A DNA stretch of 46,545 nt from a virus: the IMG/VR virus record IMGVR_UViG_3300033997_000443, positions 1-46,545 of that record; one strand, written 5' to 3'. The notes under the pieces are model-generated. The model saw only the letters and a program-made list of their open reading frames with translations, was not told where the DNA came from and made no database searches. A program made the translations under genes and the position numbers. Position 1 is the stretch's first letter. Each line of letters starts with the position of its first letter. Shown piece after piece: positions 1 to 7,666 of the stretch.

Positions 1-168
1 CATTTTAATATTTACATCTTTTTAAAAAAGATACAAAATAGGTTTAAACGCTTTAAATCAGCGTTTTACGTTTTTTTAATGTTTATTTTTTGTGAAATAT
101 TGTAATTAAATAAGGCTATTTTTAATAAATATAAATTATAAAAATCTTTAAAATTTAGTTGTTTTTTT

Positions 169-211
169 ACACAATTTTAATTGTGTTTTATTGTATTTTT
201 TTGTATATTTA
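169..211 (+). promoter_or_regulatory. Promoter with palindromic operator for the left-end cassette
   Basis: The palindrome ACACAATTTTAATTGTGT lies at 169-186 (8-bp arms, TT centre). A candidate -33 TTG (181-183) falls inside it and a -7-like box TATATTTA is at 204-211, 20 nt further on. The start codon at 231 follows. An almost identical palindrome precedes the small HTH gene at 9268, so the same regulator may bind both. The region 1-168 is very AT-rich and no gene was seen in it. Confidence 0.5.
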
Positions 212-230
212 CATAGTTAAATAATTCAAT

Positions 231-617
231 ATGAACGCATTAGACACAAAGGCGAACGGAGTGAAGACAGTAATTCCTGCCACAGACAAAAAGGCGAACT
301 CTAAAGAAGAAACGCAAAAAAATGTAGTAAAAGCAATCAATTTAGAAACGACTGCCGAAAAGAGAATTAAAAACGCTGAACATTTTCAGAAAATTTGTGA
401 AAAACACACTTTTTTAAAACAAAAAGCCGATGAATTAAACGCCTATAATATAGGAAGAGACGGACTGAAAGAAAAAATCACCATTGAAAACACAGACGGA
501 ATGGAGTTTGAAATTTCTAACTCTGTTATTATTGGCAAAATTCTAACATTGTGCGCAAATGAGTTAAACGATTTAGTTGAAAAATCAGAAAAGGAAGTTT
601 TAAATTTTACAGTATAA
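231..617 (+). CDS. Hypothetical protein, first gene of plus-strand cassette
   Basis: A 128-residue soluble protein without a recognised domain. Residues 1-30 are rich in Lys, Thr and Asn and look disordered. Residues 35-75 are predicted helical, and the C-terminal part (from about 78) mixes strand and helix and is acidic. There is no signal peptide or membrane segment. It follows a Bacteroidota-type promoter with an 18-bp operator and is followed by a strong hairpin terminator, so it is probably a monocistronic, regulated accessory gene. It is on the strand opposite to the neighbouring phage structural genes, which fits cargo. Function unknown. Confidence 0.6.
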   Translation: MNALDTKANGVKTVIPATDKKANSKEETQKNVVKAINLETTAEKRIKNAEHFQKICEKHTFLKQKADELNAYNIGRDGLKEKITIENTDGMEFEISNSVIIGKILTLCANELNDLVEKSEKEVLNFTV

Positions 618-626
618 CCAAAAATA

Positions 627-658
627 AAATAGCGGAGTTCTCGACCGCTCCGCTATTT
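627..658 (+). terminator. Hairpin terminator after the 128-residue gene
   Basis: The 11-bp perfect stem AAATAGCGGAG/CTCCGCTATTT encloses a 10-nt loop directly after the stop codon at 617. The T-run is short (TTTGTT), so read-through into the next gene at 679 is possible. Confidence 0.75.
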
Positions 659-678
659 GTTAAATAATTCTATCGCTT

Positions 679-891
679 ATGACGCTAATAGACAGCAAAG
701 ATATAAATCTTTCAGAAAAAGTAAAAGAAATTTTATTCAGAAAAGGGTATTCTCACATTTTTAATTGGAGAGATTACGAAGAATTTAAGCATTCAACAAA
801 AGACGCCATTTTTCAAGCGGAAGCCATCGCTAACTTATTTATAGAATGGAACTCTCACGAAGTTTCAGATTTCGCAGATTATGAATTTTAA
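679..891 (+). CDS. Small acidic hypothetical protein
   Basis: A 70-residue acidic protein, probably mostly helical, with no motif that I recognise. It begins 20 nt after a terminator hairpin and has no clear promoter of its own, so it may rely on read-through. Its 3' end overlaps the next gene by 11 nt (the ATG at 881 lies within the last codons), which points to translational coupling. Function unknown. Confidence 0.5.
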   Translation: MTLIDSKDINLSEKVKEILFRKGYSHIFNWRDYEEFKHSTKDAIFQAEAIANLFIEWNSHEVSDFADYEF

Positions 892-1330
892 AAATGCTTT
901 ACTGATGATTTCTATAAAAAAATATAACGGTACACCGCAGGAAATTAAAAACGGACAATTCCGTTTTTTTATTCAATCACATGGATTTAACGCAGGGAGA
1001 CCGCTCCGAAGTCCAAAAACTAACTGCTGGGAATTTATTTCCGAACGTGAAGCAGATTTCGAGATACTTTACATCATTTTTGAAAGCAAGATTTTACAAT
1101 CTTTTATTCGTGGTTCTGTCATTCCTTTCATTGCTTTAATTGATTATAAAAATATTATCACTCCCATTCTAAAAAAAGCAATCCACGAAAACAGGATAAT
1201 AAATGAACATTATTTGCAACTCCGAAAAATAGAGCAGCAAACCGCCAACCAGGAGAAAATAATAAAACTACTCCAGGAAATGAAAATCACAGTTTCAAGA
1301 CAAGCCTATAAAAATATAACCGCCAAATAA
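881..1330 (+). CDS. Hypothetical protein, possibly DUF6943-like
   Basis: A 149-residue protein. The stretch around residues 35-52 (GFNAGRPLRSP followed by NCWEF) resembles a Bacteroidota phage and mobile-element family that I recall as DUF6943; I could not check this. Residues about 100-149 form a charged helix or coiled coil. The ATG overlaps the upstream stop by 11 nt, so the two are probably co-translated. A GC-rich hairpin begins in its last codons, closing the plus-strand cassette before the convergent terminase gene. Confidence 0.5.
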   Translation: MNFKNALLMISIKKYNGTPQEIKNGQFRFFIQSHGFNAGRPLRSPKTNCWEFISEREADFEILYIIFESKILQSFIRGSVIPFIALIDYKNIITPILKKAIHENRIINEHYLQLRKIEQQTANQEKIIKLLQEMKITVSRQAYKNITAK

Positions 1331-1341
1331 GGCGGTTTTTC
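1318..1341 (+). terminator. Intrinsic terminator closing the plus-strand cassette
   Basis: The stem AACCGCC/GGCGGTT has a 6-nt loop that contains the stop codon of the 881-1330 gene, followed by TTTTCT. This is a classic rho-independent terminator that overlaps the coding end. Confidence 0.8.
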
Positions 1342-1343
1342 TA

Positions 1344-1416
1344 TTTGTAAACGTTTGTAAACGGATAATGACCTCAAAAAAAAATTTCCGGCTCCGCCGT
1401 TACACTATGGAGCCGG
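1344..1416. repeat. Tandem 10-mer and inverted repeat between convergent genes
   Basis: TTTGTAAACG is repeated in tandem at 1344-1363. It is followed by the inverted repeat CCGGCTCC (1388-1395) / GGAGCCGG (1409-1416). The inverted repeat may be a terminator for the minus-strand packaging operon that ends at 1530. The rest of 1331-1529 shows no gene. Confidence 0.4.
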
Positions 1417-1529
1417 CTTTGGAAGTTTTTCTTTATAATCTTCGCTTCCTGCGAACACTGTTTTTACATACGTACAAATTAAATTCAATAAAAATATGTT
1501 GATAATCTGCGAGTTTTCAACATGAAATT

Positions 1530-3251
1530 TTAATGCATCTTAGGAGAATAAGGATTATTAGAACCTACCGTTTCTTTGCATAATCTTATGTAATTTTTTC
1601 TGCAAATGTAATATTTGAAAGCATCACTCATATTGGTCGAGAACATTGGCAATCTAGAAATAGGTAGTTTTTCGGATGATTTATTTTTGTGCAAGGTTTT
1701 ATTTCCGTCTTTATCCGTTTTTAAAATTTGCTGTGTTAACTGCAATGAAGATTTTAATTGCATACATTGTTCAGAATCAATTAAAATTTTTGGCAATCTA
1801 GGATTTGTTTCACCAAAAATCTGATTGGCCACCATAAATTCTGTAGATTGAGCAATGGTTCCTTGTCCTTCAGACATTAGATTTACTCTCCAATTTTGCT
1901 TCACTCCGTCTATTTCCATTGCTTCCACTGCATTTTTAAAACTTGTAGCAAAATCTCTACCTATCTGCTTCCAAGAGTTCCCAGAACGATCATAGTATAA
2001 ATCTAAAACTTTATACTGATGATGTTGAAAAAACTTGCAAAATTTATAAGCTAAATCCGTTTCATTATTTGGCGGAAGTGTATAAATATTTTTTAAAATC
2101 CTCTGATATTTACCTTGAGGCTGTCCTATGATTAAAGACATCATAAGACCAATATCAAAACCTGCCTCTAGTTTTTTATTATGCTCTATGTAGCGCAATG
2201 CTCTAGAAGTTATATCTACGGTTTCTCCAAAATTATAATTATCAAAAAAATCTATAATTTTTCCTTCATCATAAAAATGATGGTCTGCTAATTTTGGATA
2301 AAATTTCTCTCCCTGTGCAATTTCTTGCTTCATGGTGAGAATAGAAGATTTAAAAACTTCTTCTCCCAAAGATTCTAACTGCGCTTCGAACCATCTTAAT
2401 TCTAAATTATCAATATTAGTAAATGATGAAACCGTATGAAATAGTGTAGAATCATATCTTACTTTTAATAATCTTTGATTCCAACGGTATAGACTGCGTT
2501 TTTGCTTTTCAAATTCGTTTTTATCTTTATTTTGATGAGCTTTTAGTAAATTTAATTTTATTTCATTGACAATTAATGAAGTACGGAGAATTAATTCTAT
2601 CCTTTCTGGGTCCATATTTTCTTCCTGGTCGAGAATCCAGTCATATTCATTTACTGCCAAAATATTAGGCATATCGGTAGTAAATGTTTTCCCAAGATAA
2701 TATGATGAACCACCATAAGTTAATCTCTCTCCTCTATTTGCAGGAAGTAGTTTATCTAATTTTTGTTTGGCGATATATTTTACTTCATCGCCAAAAACAT
2801 GCTGATAAGAATCTCCCGCTGCGGAAGAAACCACATCCGTACTTACCAATTTGAAAAAACAGCCATTTTGCATACTGATGGTATGCTTGTAGCTTAAAGG
2901 TTTTTTATATGGTTTTTTGAAATGTTTTGGCGGTTCTTGATTGGTTACGTAGTCTTTGCCTTCTTCTAGTCCTAAATCGTTCCAGCCTTTTATCATAGAT
3001 GGAACTGTATTCGATAATAAGTTGGCGTAAGTATCTCCTACAAATGCAAAATAAGCACCAGGAAGAGCTTTTACAATTCTTAAAGCTCTATCTGCAATGA
3101 TATTGGTAGTTTTTCCCGTAGCTCTACCACCTACTACATATAAATTTGTAGGGTCTATGAGTTGATAGAAAACAGCGGCAGAAGTAGAATAAACGATTTC
3201 TGCTTTGCCACCAAATTCACCATTTGCATCTTCGAAAATTCTTCTACCCAT
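1530..3251 (-). CDS. Terminase large subunit (TerL)
   Basis: A 573-residue packaging motor. The ATPase half has Walker A GGRATGKT at 41-48, Walker B HVFGDE at 151-156 and a TTD coupling motif at about 191-193. The nuclease half has acidic residues in GFDIG (D366) and LYYDRSG (D421), and a late SDAF near residue 548. The length is normal for TerL. It pumps DNA into the procapsid through the portal and cuts concatemers. Its ATG overlaps the stop of the upstream gene by 8 nt, and it is the last gene of the packaging operon. It ends facing the plus-strand cassette. Confidence 0.92.
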   Translation of the reverse strand: MGRRIFEDANGEFGGKAEIVYSTSAAVFYQLIDPTNLYVVGGRATGKTTNIIADRALRIVKALPGAYFAFVGDTYANLLSNTVPSMIKGWNDLGLEEGKDYVTNQEPPKHFKKPYKKPLSYKHTISMQNGCFFKLVSTDVVSSAAGDSYQHVFGDEVKYIAKQKLDKLLPANRGERLTYGGSSYYLGKTFTTDMPNILAVNEYDWILDQEENMDPERIELILRTSLIVNEIKLNLLKAHQNKDKNEFEKQKRSLYRWNQRLLKVRYDSTLFHTVSSFTNIDNLELRWFEAQLESLGEEVFKSSILTMKQEIAQGEKFYPKLADHHFYDEGKIIDFFDNYNFGETVDITSRALRYIEHNKKLEAGFDIGLMMSLIIGQPQGKYQRILKNIYTLPPNNETDLAYKFCKFFQHHQYKVLDLYYDRSGNSWKQIGRDFATSFKNAVEAMEIDGVKQNWRVNLMSEGQGTIAQSTEFMVANQIFGETNPRLPKILIDSEQCMQLKSSLQLTQQILKTDKDGNKTLHKNKSSEKLPISRLPMFSTNMSDAFKYYICRKNYIRLCKETVGSNNPYSPKMH

Positions 3252-3909
3252 CTTTTCTAGGATTATCTCCGTAAATTAATTTTAAAGGAATTCCGTCAAC
3301 TTCAGCGTTAGCAACTTCTTTCATTTTTTCTGAAATAGGAAGTTTATCTATAAATTGAGCAACAAGTCTTCTGTCTTGTTTTTCTAATCCGAAAGTTTCT
3401 ATATTAGAAGTAACAACTTGTATTTGTCTGATGAAATTTTCATTTTCGGTATCTTCTTTTTCCACATTCCAACCGAGGAATTTTCCTAATTCTAGCAAAA
3501 TCCAGAAAGCATCTTTCACATCTCTGCTGGTTTTGGCTATTTTCATGGCCAAAACAAAAGATTTCATTCCGTTATCTGCTAAAATCCCTTTGTTTACTGC
3601 GTTATCTTGGTTATTTTCCGCATAAAAATATTTTAATGAATCTTTTACCAGTTGTGTAGCTTTTGGTCGTTTAAAACCATACACTAGCATTAAATGATTG
3701 ATGATGGCTTGATTGTTAGGATAATCAAACTGTCTTTTGTGTAAACGCCAAATAATATCTAAAATCTGTAAATATTCTGCCAATTCTGGCGGAATATTCT
3801 CAGGATTGCCCACTTCTAGAAATTCTATAAGGTGTTCTAGCTCAATTTCATCAAAATTTGAAGTAAATTGAAGCTGATTTTCTGGTATTATTCTTCGCTT
3901 TTTACTCAT
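3244..3909 (-). CDS. Packaging-associated hypothetical protein
   Basis: A 221-residue, largely helical protein directly upstream of TerL, with an 8-nt overlap. Residues 60-95 could form a helix-turn-helix (NQAIINHLMLVYGF then KATQLVKDSLKYF). Position and coupling suggest a terminase partner or second small-subunit component, but the better small-terminase pattern is in the gene just upstream. No catalytic motif was seen. Confident as a gene, less so for the role. Confidence 0.5.
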   Translation of the reverse strand: MSKKRRIIPENQLQFTSNFDEIELEHLIEFLEVGNPENIPPELAEYLQILDIIWRLHKRQFDYPNNQAIINHLMLVYGFKRPKATQLVKDSLKYFYAENNQDNAVNKGILADNGMKSFVLAMKIAKTSRDVKDAFWILLELGKFLGWNVEKEDTENENFIRQIQVVTSNIETFGLEKQDRRLVAQFIDKLPISEKMKEVANAEVDGIPLKLIYGDNPRKDG

Positions 3910-3912
3910 TTT

Positions 3913-4251
3913 CTAGGTATTGAAAATTTCATTTTTAAGGTTTTCTAACTTCTGCTCTTCCCAAATTTTATCCATTCTTTGAGCTGCAGTTATATTTCCT
4001 TTCTTTGCATTTTCTAAATTCGCAGAATCTACATCTGCTTTTGCTTTTAGCAAACCTTTTTGATATGCTTGATGAAAATGCGAGTGTGGATTTTTATAAT
4101 CAAACATTAATTTTTGATAGTCCTCTTCCAGAAGAATGGCAATTTTCTGAATGGTATATCCTATTCCTGCAAAAAGTTCTACTTCTTGCTTTTCTTCTTC
4201 CGTAAGCGGAACCTGCATCGGAACCAATGGAATGATATTGTTTTCTTCCAT
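3913..4251 (-). CDS. Putative terminase small subunit, TerS-like
   Basis: A 112-residue helical protein with the usual layout of small-terminase and phage HTH proteins. There is an N-terminal HTH with a recognition helix around 30-50, then a histidine- and Tyr-containing linker (PHSHFHQAYQKG), then a helix with Lys/Ala spacing ending KKGNITAAQRMDKIW. That last part resembles the A-x-G-N-x-x-A segment of small terminases. Small terminases recognise the packaging site and load TerL. It lies two genes upstream of TerL in the same operon. Confidence 0.55.
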   Translation of the reverse strand: MEENNIIPLVPMQVPLTEEEKQEVELFAGIGYTIQKIAILLEEDYQKLMFDYKNPHSHFHQAYQKGLLKAKADVDSANLENAKKGNITAAQRMDKIWEEQKLENLKNEIFNT

Positions 4252-4253
4252 CT

Positions 4254-4850
4254 CTAATTTATTTTAAAAACAACTTTACACTCTTCAAAAAGAGATTTTC
4301 TCAGTTTAAAAACATCTTCAGAATTTACAAATGTGTATTGTTCATAACAAGCATTTTCGCTCCAGTTCCCAGAACCTTCTATGCAATAAAAACCTTGTTC
4401 TGTTTTACAAAGCGTTATTTTAGAATGATTCCAAGTGTAGATGATAGAAACACCGCAAGTTTGCGCCCAAGCATTAAGCGAATCACAAACACGCGGATTG
4501 CGTTTCTGCATAGAATCGGAAATCAACAAATTTATTTTCCCTATTCTCCCGAGTTTTTTCATTTCTTGTAAAGCTTCCAAAACACCCATATTTACGCTAT
4601 AAGTAGAAGCATAAACTTCTTCTATAAATTGTAGTCTTGCAATATATTCTACAAATGTAAATGCGTTGAAAGCCTGCATGGTTTGCAAGAAAATACACTC
4701 TCCATCTTGAGGCAACCGCAGTAAATCAGTTGAGAGTTTTCCTATTTTAGCAGTTTGAATATTGAGTAATTTAGAAGTAAAGGCGGAATAATTTTCCGCC
4801 TCTTTACTTTCAGATTTTACGCCAATTTCTTTGAAAGAAAATAGAGACAT
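4254..4850 (-). CDS. PLD-like (HKD-related) protein in packaging operon
   Basis: A 198-residue protein whose C-terminal half looks like one phospholipase-D-superfamily repeat. H142-S-K144 (NHSKITL) is followed by GSGNWSEN at 159-166, as in H-x-K ... G-S-x-N active sites; the usual Asp of HKD is not in its place. A single half-site suggests a dimeric active site. The superfamily includes lipid hydrolases and DNA nucleases. Placement between the TerS-like gene and a helical protein points to a role with DNA or head assembly, but the substrate cannot be read from sequence. Confidence 0.6.
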   Translation of the reverse strand: MSLFSFKEIGVKSESKEAENYSAFTSKLLNIQTAKIGKLSTDLLRLPQDGECIFLQTMQAFNAFTFVEYIARLQFIEEVYASTYSVNMGVLEALQEMKKLGRIGKINLLISDSMQKRNPRVCDSLNAWAQTCGVSIIYTWNHSKITLCKTEQGFYCIEGSGNWSENACYEQYTFVNSEDVFKLRKSLFEECKVVFKIN

Positions 4851-4855
4851 AAATT

Positions 4856-5701
4856 TTATTTTTTGAATTTAGTATCTAGCAACTCAGTTGCTTTCTTTTC
4901 TCTGTAAGACCAATTTTCAAAACGAGCTTTTTCATTGTCGTTTTTTGGGTTTTTCACTTTGTTCTTGTTCTTTTGAGCATCAAGTCTATGTTTTACCAAA
5001 TCAGCTTCCGACATCTCATCAAGTTCTTGATCAATTTTCAAAAATTTCAATTGTGGAACTTTACCGAGAACTTTGCCTTTCTCTTTGTAGAAATCTAATT
5101 CTTTTTTGATATCTGCATTTAATTGAAATTTATCAATTGCTTCTTTGCATAAAACAGCCAAAGGATCTGGCTCTCCATTTTCAGAAATAGTATTGCCTGA
5201 ATTCTCAACCATTTTTGCTAATTTTTCGTGTTTTTCTGCAAAATCATACCAAGCAGTGATTTTATCAGTCACTAAAGCTTTCAGTTCTTGAGGAGTAGAT
5301 TCTTCACGAAGGAAAGGATATTCTTCTCTCAATTTTAAACCAGCAGTTGCATCTTCATTTTCCTTTAATGCTTCTAGGAATTTTGTTTCTGCTTCTGATA
5401 AGGTATTTTCTTTTCGTTCTGATATTGGAACATCAGCTTTAGCAACATCTTGCTGCTCATTTTGTTGGAGTGTTTTTTCATAATCTTCTACATTGAATTT
5501 GTAAAGGTCTAAATCTTTGATTTCGTAGGCTTTTTTTACTTCTGCGACTAAGACATCCATTCTAGCGTCAGAATAGCCTAGATTAAACATTCTGAGCTGT
5601 AGAGAGTTTTTCTTTTGAGAAAGAAAATCTACTAGCTTATTGTATTTCTCGATTTTGCCGAGATTACTGTCTTTAAGACAGTGCATAACTTTATTTTTCA
5701 T
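4856..5701 (-). CDS. Charged helical hypothetical protein
   Basis: A 281-residue, very Lys/Glu-rich protein, predicted almost wholly helical with coiled-coil stretches (about 85-170 and 190-281). There is no signal peptide, membrane segment or catalytic motif. Its 5' end overlaps the stop of the upstream membrane-protein gene by 11 nt, so it belongs to the packaging operon. The composition resembles scaffold or adaptor proteins, but the capsid gene of this phage already carries an N-terminal scaffold-like region. Role unknown. Confidence 0.5.
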   Translation of the reverse strand: MKNKVMHCLKDSNLGKIEKYNKLVDFLSQKKNSLQLRMFNLGYSDARMDVLVAEVKKAYEIKDLDLYKFNVEDYEKTLQQNEQQDVAKADVPISERKENTLSEAETKFLEALKENEDATAGLKLREEYPFLREESTPQELKALVTDKITAWYDFAEKHEKLAKMVENSGNTISENGEPDPLAVLCKEAIDKFQLNADIKKELDFYKEKGKVLGKVPQLKFLKIDQELDEMSEADLVKHRLDAQKNKNKVKNPKNDNEKARFENWSYREKKATELLDTKFKK

Positions 5702-6062
5702 AAGTATAATTTTTGTAAATGTAAATTTTGCGAATGATGGTATAGAGAATTAGAGCAATGACATAGAACTTATTCTCCAAAAATGAAATGCTAAAGAATT
5801 GGCTTAATATTAAAACCGAAAATTTGATAAGAAACACAATTACGGCCAATAAATCTAGCAGGGCAAAAAAGCCTGATTTATGATAAAAAATTTCTTCTTT
5901 CCTGTACTTATTTTGTTGCTCTAAAATCCCTATTTCTAAAAAGAATACTACAGCAAATAAACCCAAAAGAATTTCTGGGTTTACCGCCATAGATTGATAA
6001 ACTATAATAAAAATGAAAGCAATGAATTGTAGTAAGAAAAATATTTTATGAGCTTTTCTCAT
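5691..6062 (-). CDS. Small multi-pass membrane protein
   Basis: A 123-residue hydrophobic protein with three to four membrane segments (about 7-24, 31-47, 64-88 and 97-113) and a basic C-terminus. It is the first gene after the late promoter at 6075-6111, with the ATG only 12 nt after the -7 box. That places it at the head of the packaging operon. Small membrane proteins here may act in superinfection exclusion or lysis, but no family is recognised. Confidence 0.55.
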   Translation of the reverse strand: MRKAHKIFFLLQFIAFIFIIVYQSMAVNPEILLGLFAVVFFLEIGILEQQNKYRKEEIFYHKSGFFALLDLLAVIVFLIKFSVLILSQFFSISFLENKFYVIALILYTIIRKIYIYKNYTYEK

Positions 6063-6074
6063 TTCTTTTTTTTG

Positions 6075-6111
6075 CTAATTTAAATAAGGCGAACGCAAAA
6101 TCTGTGACGCA
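6075..6111 (-). promoter_or_regulatory. Late promoter L1 (packaging operon)
   Basis: On the minus strand TGCGTCACA (6111-6103) is followed after exactly 20 nt by TAAATTAG (6082-6075), a one-mismatch TAnnTTTG box. The ATG of the first packaging gene is 12 nt downstream. This is one of five copies of the 9-mer in the window, all upstream of minus-strand structural operons. Confidence 0.7.
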
Positions 6112-6117
6112 AAAAAA

Positions 6118-6135
6118 ACCACTCCGAAGAGTGGT
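6118..6135 (-). terminator. Terminator of the 6170-6849 unit
   Basis: The stem ACCACTC/GAGTGGT has the tetraloop CGAA. On the minus strand it runs into a T-stretch (6117-6111). It insulates the late promoter L1 that follows directly. Confidence 0.85.
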
Positions 6136-6169
6136 CAAAAAAAAACTATAATTTAAATGAAAAGATGGT

Positions 6170-6346
6170 TTAGTGAATATTTGGCAATTCTACTTTATAG
6201 AATTTTTTTTCATCATAAGGAGCTGATGCGTATCTGTCATCATCTACCAGAATCATCAGTTCACCTCTTTTTATCCAAAGAGATTCTGCGTCTACCATTT
6301 CTCCTTCGAATGATGTGATGTCTATTTTATTACGGTAATGTTGCAT
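6170..6346 (-). CDS. Small hypothetical protein (58 residues)
   Basis: A short open frame read directly from the sequence. It begins ATG-CAA-CAT and ends with TAA at 6172-6170. The product is acidic with an LMILVDDDRYAS segment that looks like a beta-strand core. It overlaps the upstream gene by 25 nt in another frame and is followed by a terminator at 6118-6135. Overlap and terminator placement support a real last gene of this small unit. Function unknown. Confidence 0.5.
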   Translation of the reverse strand: MQHYRNKIDITSFEGEMVDAESLWIKRGELMILVDDDRYASAPYDEKKFYKVELPNIH

Positions 6347-6624
6347 TTTGATTTTAGTTTTTCTGTGATTTCCTGCTGCAGAGCTTCTAAACCTTCCAGG
6401 TTATCTTCTGCAATCAATTTCATCAATCTAAAAGATGCACGGATTTTAAGATATTCCGATAAATCTTCCATGGAAATTTTGTGGGAAACTTTTTCTAAAA
6501 ATTGGTCTAATTTTTGGAAACTCCCGAATTCCATTACCAGAAGTGTAATTACTTCTGCAAATCCTCCTTCAATGTCTGTTACTGCATGTCCACTTTTTTC
6601 GTGGGTCAATTCATTGTAATTCAT
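6322..6624 (-). CDS. Small helical hypothetical protein
   Basis: A 100-residue acidic protein, probably all-helical, with no recognised motif. It lies 6 nt downstream of the 72-residue gene and overlaps the 58-residue gene at its 3' end. The three genes form a compact unit between a structured intergenic region and the terminator at 6118. Possibly a phage accessory or regulatory protein; nothing in the sequence assigns a function. Confidence 0.5.
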   Translation of the reverse strand: MNYNELTHEKSGHAVTDIEGGFAEVITLLVMEFGSFQKLDQFLEKVSHKISMEDLSEYLKIRASFRLMKLIAEDNLEGLEALQQEITEKLKSKCNITVIK

Positions 6625-6630
6625 AATGTA

Positions 6631-6849
6631 TTAGTTAAGTGAATTGGCAAAATACGAAGTATTATACTTAACATTGAAGTTTCTGATGGCGTTTTCTTGA
6701 GCTTTACACTTGGTTTCGCCGAAAGCGTGTGTTTTTCTACCTTCATAATCTGAAACGGTAGCTAAGTGAGCAGAATAGAATTTTTCAAAAGCAACTACTA
6801 GAGCTTTGTTGCTTTTAGGCGCGGTAGCCTGTGTCTCTTGTTTTCGCAT
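6631..6849 (-). CDS. Small basic hypothetical protein
   Basis: A 72-residue protein, basic at its N-terminus (MRKQETQ), with helix-forming residues 15-60 and an aromatic, Asn-rich C-terminus. No domain recognised. It heads the unit 6849-6170. The only promoter-like element upstream is a weak TAAATTTA at 6857-6864, so the start of transcription is uncertain. The region upstream (6885-7080) is strongly structured. Confidence 0.45.
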   Translation of the reverse strand: MRKQETQATAPKSNKALVVAFEKFYSAHLATVSDYEGRKTHAFGETKCKAQENAIRNFNVKYNTSYFANSLN

Positions 6850-6884
6850 ATATATTTAAATTTAAGTTAAATCTTAAAAATAAA

Positions 6885-7080
6885 AATACTCCGGTAGGAG
6901 CTGCGAATCTTAGAGATAAGATTTGAGAGCATTACTGCATCTCTACTCCCCGGAGCGTTTCTGCTTTAAAACAAAAAACGCCTTCCAATTATTATAAATT
7001 AAGAGGCTGTTATAATTTTTCTTTTCTAAAAAAAATATCCTCTCTAAGATTCGCATGACAAATGTCGTGATACTTTTTTT
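6885..7080. ncRNA. Structured intergenic region, possible ncRNA or switch
   Basis: No gene fits in 6850-7121, but the region holds nested inverted repeats. CTCCGG (6889-6894) can pair with CCGGAG (6950-6955). GCGAATCTTAGAGA (6903-6916) matches TCTCTAAGATTCGC (7041-7054) perfectly. AATCTTA (6906-6912) can also pair locally with TAAGATT (6917-6923), so two exclusive folds exist. On the plus strand a hairpin at about 7054-7069 precedes a T-run. Strand and function are undetermined. Confidence 0.35.
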
Positions 7081-7093
7081 AATACACAAGAAA

Positions 7094-7118
7094 AACCCCA
7101 AGAAATTTTCTTGGGGTT
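7094..7118 (-). terminator. Terminator of the membrane/outer-membrane protein unit
   Basis: A near-perfect 12-bp hairpin (AACCCCAAGAAA with TTTTCTTGGGGTT) lies just after the stop codon at 7122, with a T-run on the minus strand. It is almost the same hairpin as those at 8274 and 9053. Confidence 0.85.
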
Positions 7119-7121
7119 ATT

Positions 7122-7664
7122 TTATTCATTTGCTATTAAATTTAAAATATTTCCTTCATAATCTACTTTTGCTATTGCTGTTTGCGTTCTGATAGCTCCA
7201 AAACCATTTTCGCCTCTATATTTCATTATTACAGTTAAACCATCTCCATCATCTCTGAATTTAGTTTCAACGTGTTCAAAACTATCAGGATTTTGTAAAT
7301 TTTCTTTTATATAATCTTTAAAAGATGGAAGAGAACCATCCCAGGCACTAAATAAATTTTCTATATCTGCTTTGCTTTTTGGTTTATTTGTTTCAGCAAT
7401 AATACTGTCAATTTCCTGTTGAGACATATTTACTACTGATTGTTCTACTTTTTCTTCTTTATCTGGTTGAGAGTTTATATAAACAATACCGACTATAATA
7501 AAAATTAAAATTAAAATTGATGCGAATTGATGATATGGAGCTTCTTTGTCCATTTTTTCTTGAGGAGATAACTCTAAGTTTTTATTTTTAAAATAGTTAT
7601 TTATTAAAAAGAAAATCAATCCTAAAAGGAAAATTGAAAATAAAATAAAAATAAATGTAATCAT
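7122..7664 (-). CDS. Membrane protein with conserved C-terminal domain
   Basis: A 180-residue protein with two membrane segments (about 2-22 and 46-62) separated by a charged loop. A C-terminal domain (about 103-180) contains AWDGSLPSFKDYIKENL, DPDSFEHVET, RGENGFG and a final VDYEGNI. I recall this domain from uncharacterised membrane and lipid-anchored proteins of many bacteria; its function is unknown. It lies 2 nt after an outer-membrane protein gene and shares its promoter and terminator. It looks like prophage cargo (lysogenic conversion) and not a virion part. Confidence 0.65.
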   Translation of the reverse strand: MITFIFILFSIFLLGLIFFLINNYFKNKNLELSPQEKMDKEAPYHQFASILILIFIIVGIVYINSQPDKEEKVEQSVVNMSQQEIDSIIAETNKPKSKADIENLFSAWDGSLPSFKDYIKENLQNPDSFEHVETKFRDDGDGLTVIMKYRGENGFGAIRTQTAIAKVDYEGNILNLIANE

Positions 7665-7666
7665 AA

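Noticed and set aside
664-676. TATGACGCT near 670 as a sixth late motif
   Set aside because: It lacks the TGTGACGCA core, lies at a plus-strand start codon and has no minus-strand -7 box at 20 nt.
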